Assembly (NCBI GenBank): GCA_002342985.1
Contig: DDRC01000099.1
Span: 1 to 8,672 of the forward strand
Direction: 5' to 3'
Source: Flavobacteriales bacterium UBA2426
GTDB lineage: Bacteria; Bacteroidota; Bacteroidia; Flavobacteriales_F; PHOS-HE28
DNA: 8,672 nt
The position numbers and the translations under genes are program-made. Of the stretch, positions 6,357 through 8,672 are shown piece after piece; positions within the stretch are counted from its first letter, which is position 1; each line of letters starts with the position of its first letter. Under the pieces are notes generated by a model. That model saw nothing but the letters and a program-made list of their open reading frames with translations. It had not been told where the DNA came from and made no database searches.

Positions 6357-6989
6357 ATGTCACAGCCCCCCGTCGACGACAGGCAGCAGCCCACCCCCGA
6401 GCCACCCCGGCCCGAGCAGCCCCTCCGCGACTCCGAAGCCGCACCTCCGGCGCGCTACGAGGATGTGGATCCCTATCAGGCGGACCATCGCGACCACCTG
6501 CTCATCCAGAGTCGGTGGAACCTGATGACGGTGAGCCAGATGAGCGACCTGAAGGCGAACCTGATGCTCACGCTCTCAGCGGTGCTGCTGCAGTTCGCGC
6601 TCAGCAAGGTGTCTGACCATGCGCTCACCGGCCCCAAGGCCCACTACTGGGTGATGGTCTTCGGTGCGCTCACCACCATCCTGCTCTGCGCCTACTCCAC
6701 GCTGCCCAAGGCGCCGCCCCTGGGCCGGCAGCTGCCCGATGGGGCGCCGCTGCCCAAGGGCTTCTCGCTGCTCTTCTTCACCTCCTTCATCCAGCTCTCG
6801 CTTCCGGATTACAAGCGACGCATGCACGAGGTGCTCTCCTCGCCGCCCCGCACCCACGATGCCATCCTGGAGGAGCTCCACAGCCACGGCCACTACATCG
6901 CGCGGAAAAAATACCGCCCGCTGCGGCTGGCCTACATCAGCTTCCTCCTCACCTGGCTGGTGGGCGCCGCGCTCTACGCCATGGCCTGA
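6357..6989 (+). CDS. PycTM/DUF5706-like membrane protein (Pycsar effector family), no adjacent cyclase
   Basis: This 210-residue protein starts with a Pro-rich, probably disordered head (1-35). The membrane part that follows matches the Pycsar effector transmembrane family: SQMSDLKANLMLTLSAVLL (60-78), which contains the family's D-x-K-A-N signature at the start of helix 1; helix 2 near 96-115; FTSFIQLSLPDYKRRMHEVL (141-160); and GHYIARKKYRPLRLAYISFL (178-197), which leads into helix 3 (191-209). In characterised Pycsar systems such proteins are gated by cCMP or cUMP made by a neighbouring uridylate/cytidylate cyclase and damage the membrane of infected cells. No cyclase, HD domain or nucleotide-binding domain is seen here, so a defence role is unproven. 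It could equally be a housekeeping membrane protein of the same fold. The ATG at 6357 is the first available start. It lies 38 nt after the DUF1501 gene. Confidence 0.72.
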   Translation: MSQPPVDDRQQPTPEPPRPEQPLRDSEAAPPARYEDVDPYQADHRDHLLIQSRWNLMTVSQMSDLKANLMLTLSAVLLQFALSKVSDHALTGPKAHYWVMVFGALTTILLCAYSTLPKAPPLGRQLPDGAPLPKGFSLLFFTSFIQLSLPDYKRRMHEVLSSPPRTHDAILEELHSHGHYIARKKYRPLRLAYISFLLTWLVGAALYAMA

Positions 6990-7031
6990 GCGCGAACCGT
7001 TCGGCACCGCCGGGCAGCGGAACGGGCGCGC
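6990..7031 (+). terminator. Possible terminator hairpin after the PycTM-like gene
   Basis: GCGCG (6990-6994) and CCGTTC (6997-7002) can pair with GAACGG (7020-7025) and CGCGC (7027-7031). This makes an 11-bp stem with a small AA/G internal loop and a 17-nt apical segment. It starts immediately after the stop codon, and only a short GTCTT follows. It may end the upstream transcript or lie within a longer one; no obvious promoter remains between it and the cupredoxin ATG. Confidence 0.4.
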
Positions 7032-7059
7032 CGCGCGTCTTAACCCCAACCGAACTCCC

Positions 7060-7650
7060 ATGAAGGCACCCTACACCGTACTCTCCGCACTGCTGGCCAC
7101 CGCTGCTGGTGCGCAGACCATCAACCAGTCGAACTTCAGCTTCAACCCGAACCTGCTCACCGTGCCGCCGGGCACGGAGATCACCATCACCCTGGGCGGG
7201 GGGCACACCTTCACCCAGGTGAGCGAAGCAACGTGGAACGCCAACGGCAACACGGCACTGCCAGGCGGCTTCAACTTCAACTCGGGCACGCACCAGCTCA
7301 CGCTCACCGACCCCGGCACCTACTACTACGTCTGCATCCCGCACGCCAGCATGGGCATGAAGGGGCGGATCGTGGTGGAGAGCGGCACCGGTGTGCGTGA
7401 GCCGCTGACGGAGCGCATCGCCCTGGTCTTCCCCAACCCCGTCGCCCAGGAGCTGACAGTGCAGCAGCCGGAGGCCGCTGGCGGCACGGCCTTGTTGATC
7501 GATGCCCAAGGCCGCCAGGCGCTGCAAAGCCCCCTCACGGGCAACGACCGCCTGCCGGTGGCCGGCCTTGCGCCCGGCACCTACGTGCTCCGCATCACCG
7601 ACCGCGATGGCACGCTGCGCCGCGAGCAGCGCGTGGTGATCGCACGCTGA
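7060..7650 (+). CDS. Secreted cupredoxin (plastocyanin/azurin-like) with T9SS type A sorting domain
   Basis: This 196-residue protein has three parts. A short Sec signal peptide (about 1-18, ending GAQ) begins MKAPYTVLSALLATAAGA. A cupredoxin domain follows (about 20-108): FSFNPNLLTVPPGTEITITL is the typical first strand pair, H49 in GGGHTF is the likely first copper ligand, and YYYVCIPHASMGMKG supplies C92, H95 and M100 (or M98), a complete type 1 copper set. The last 80 residues are a type A T9SS sorting domain, with VFPNPVAQELTV (123-134) and LAPGTYVLRITD (170-181), ending VVIAR. It should be a small blue-copper electron carrier or copper-binding protein at or beyond the outer membrane. 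Its partner is unknown and no oxidase or reductase lies beside it. The start is fixed by the signal peptide; the larger open frame upstream is out of frame with the neighbouring gene and non-homologous. Confidence 0.9.
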   Translation: MKAPYTVLSALLATAAGAQTINQSNFSFNPNLLTVPPGTEITITLGGGHTFTQVSEATWNANGNTALPGGFNFNSGTHQLTLTDPGTYYYVCIPHASMGMKGRIVVESGTGVREPLTERIALVFPNPVAQELTVQQPEAAGGTALLIDAQGRQALQSPLTGNDRLPVAGLAPGTYVLRITDRDGTLRREQRVVIAR

Positions 7651-7659
7651 GCACTGCGC

Positions 7660-7707
7660 CGCTGAATGCATGAGCGCCGCCCTCAGGCGGCGCTCATGCA
7701 TTCAGCG
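7660..7707. terminator. Perfect 22-bp inverted repeat with 4-nt loop, likely bidirectional terminator
   Basis: Positions 7660-7681 and 7686-7707 are perfectly complementary (22 bp), separated by the loop CTCA. The structure sits between the convergent cupredoxin and MBL-fold genes. It begins 10 nt after the cupredoxin stop, and the last Arg codon and TGA of the MBL gene (7702-7707) lie inside its right arm. No T-tract follows on either strand, so termination would rely on the hairpin itself. The dyad is certain; its function is inferred from position. Confidence 0.8.
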
Positions 7708-8672
7708 CACCGCGGTCCACCAAGGCTCGCTGAGCCTGAGGTCCGGCCCGTTGACGATGCGCCCGATGCGCGGCGTGAGCAAGGGGACGCCCAACTCGGC
7801 CGCCTTCGCGGTGAGCCGCTCGATGGGCTCCTTCCACGGGTGCATGGCCAGGCTGAATTTGCCCCAATGGACCGGCAACAGCACATGGGCCTTCACGTCC
7901 ACGGCGGCTTGGGCGGTCTCTTCGGGCATCATGTGGATGCTGCTCCAGCGCTCGTTATAGGCACCGCATTCCAGCAGTGCCAGATCGAACGGGCCGAAAC
8001 GCTCGCCGATTGCCTTGAACGTGGGCGAATAGCCTGAGTCCGCGCCGAAGTACACGCGCTTGGTGCGGCCCTCGATGACCCACGAGCCCCAGAGGGTGGT
8101 GAAGCGGTTGGTGAGGCTGCGGCCGCTGAAGTGGCGCGCTGGCGCGAGCGTGAGCTTCACGGGGCCGAGGGCGCCGCTCTCCCACCAGTCCATCTCGGTG
8201 ATGGCCGCTGCGGGCACGCCCCAGCGCTCCAGGTGCGCGCCCACGCCGAGCGGCGCGATGAAGCGCCTGTCCTTCAACTGCAGGATGGTCTCGTGGTCGA
8301 GGTGGTCGTAATGGTCGTGCGAGAGGAGCACCGCATCCACCTGCGGCAGCAGGTCGGCGCGCATGTGCTGCGTGTAGCCGAAGCGCTTCGGGCCCATGAA
8401 GGAGAAGGTGCTGGCGCGCTCGCCGAACACGGGGTCGGTGAGGAAGGTGAGGCCATCGACCTTGATGAGCAGCGTGGAGTGGCCGAACCAGCACACGGCC
8501 AGGGCGCTGTCCGGCACGGCGGCCCAGGCATCCGCGTCGAAGCCCACCGTGGGGATGGTGTCCTCCGGCTCGCGGCCCTCGGCGCCCGTGGCGAACTCCC
8601 ATAGCACGCCCAGCATGGTGCCCAAGGGCATGTCCATGCTGGTCTCCACCACGTTGCGGAACCGGCCATCCA
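7702..8672 (-). CDS. MBL-fold metallo-hydrolase, UlaG/NAPE-PLD-like, 5' end outside window
   Basis: About 323 residues are visible. The metal-site motifs are complete: FGHSTLLIKVDGLTFLTDPV, then MGPKRFGYT, then LLSHDHYDHLDHETI (the H-x-H-x-D-H signature), LAPARHFSGRS (third-motif His), VYFGADSGYSP (bridging Asp) and LLPVHWGKF (terminal His). This arrangement, with DPVF..R.S...GPKR, is that of the UlaG-like / NAPE-PLD-like zinc hydrolases; bacterial members are mostly of unknown substrate and may act on phosphodiesters or lactones. The frame stays open to the window edge and reads DGRFRN just before GTG at 8652. Related proteins carry a similar G-x-F-x-N motif well inside the protein, so the true start lies beyond 8672 and the GTG at 8652 is probably internal. 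Its stop codon lies in the hairpin at 7660-7707. Confidence 0.9.
   Translation of the reverse strand, partial: DGRFRNVVETSMDMPLGTMLGVLWEFATGAEGREPEDTIPTVGFDADAWAAVPDSALAVCWFGHSTLLIKVDGLTFLTDPVFGERASTFSFMGPKRFGYTQHMRADLLPQVDAVLLSHDHYDHLDHETILQLKDRRFIAPLGVGAHLERWGVPAAAITEMDWWESGALGPVKLTLAPARHFSGRSLTNRFTTLWGSWVIEGRTKRVYFGADSGYSPTFKAIGERFGPFDLALLECGAYNERWSSIHMMPEETAQAAVDVKAHVLLPVHWGKFSLAMHPWKEPIERLTAKAAELGVPLLTPRIGRIVNGPDLRLSEPWWTAVR

Noticed and set aside
4762..6444. 560-codon open frame on the minus strand opposite the DUF1501 gene
   Set aside because: This is the same kind of antisense shadow; its composition is repetitive and it runs across two plus-strand genes.
6357..6989. A complete Pycsar defence system
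   Set aside because: Only the membrane effector-like component is present; no nucleotide cyclase or other defence gene is encoded in the window.
7666..8037. Plus-strand open frames beginning inside the 22-bp hairpin
   Set aside because: They are antisense to the MBL-fold gene and start within the palindrome; no homology is visible in the translations.
1..8672. tRNA, rRNA, CRISPR array, transposon ends or phage genes
   Set aside because: The window was read for cloverleaf-like motifs, regularly spaced repeats, terminal inverted repeats with transposase frames, and integrases; none were found.

Overview
This is a GC-rich chromosomal segment (by eye about two thirds G+C, with strong G/C preference at third codon positions). 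It most likely comes from a high-GC member of the Bacteroidota, probably Flavobacteriales-like. The main evidence is two genes that end in type IX secretion (T9SS) type A C-terminal sorting domains, a system known from this phylum. Shine-Dalgarno sequences are also largely absent before the starts, and one start is preceded by a TAnnTTTG-like promoter box. No rRNA, tRNA, CRISPR array, insertion sequence or phage gene was seen.

Layout. Positions 1-410 (+) hold the 3' part of a DinB-family gene that has an in-frame stop near the window edge. Positions 486-1734 (-) hold exonuclease III/AP endonuclease (xth-type), followed by a small DUF4260 membrane protein; a degenerate CGTTG-rich tandem repeat lies between them. 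Positions 1889-2914 (+) hold a luciferase-like (LLM) flavin-dependent oxidoreductase, divergent from the nuclease. Positions 3048-6318 (+) hold a DUF1800-DUF1501 gene pair. The DUF1501 protein carries a Tat-like leader and a T9SS sorting domain; the DUF1800 protein carries neither. Positions 6357-6989 (+) hold a three-helix membrane protein that resembles the Pycsar effector transmembrane family (PycTM/DUF5706), with no nucleotide cyclase beside it. Positions 7060-7650 (+) hold a secreted cupredoxin with a T9SS sorting domain. Positions 7702-8672 (-) hold an UlaG/NAPE-PLD-like metallo-beta-lactamase-fold hydrolase whose 5' end lies outside the window. It converges on the cupredoxin at a perfect 22-bp hairpin.

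How the genes may work together. The DUF1800-DUF1501 pair is the clearest functional unit: a two-gene operon with a 19-nt gap, of a type found together in many bacteria but without an assigned reaction. The DUF1501 product should be exported folded and then displayed or released by T9SS, and its partner may travel with it. The PycTM-like gene and the cupredoxin follow on the same strand, but hairpins and possible promoters between them make a single transcript uncertain. The DinB, Xth, DUF4260, LLM and MBL genes look like ordinary housekeeping or stress functions. The points most worth follow-up are the orphan PycTM-like protein, the Tat plus T9SS routing of the DUF1501 protein with a partner lacking a signal, and the long perfect hairpin at the convergent junction.
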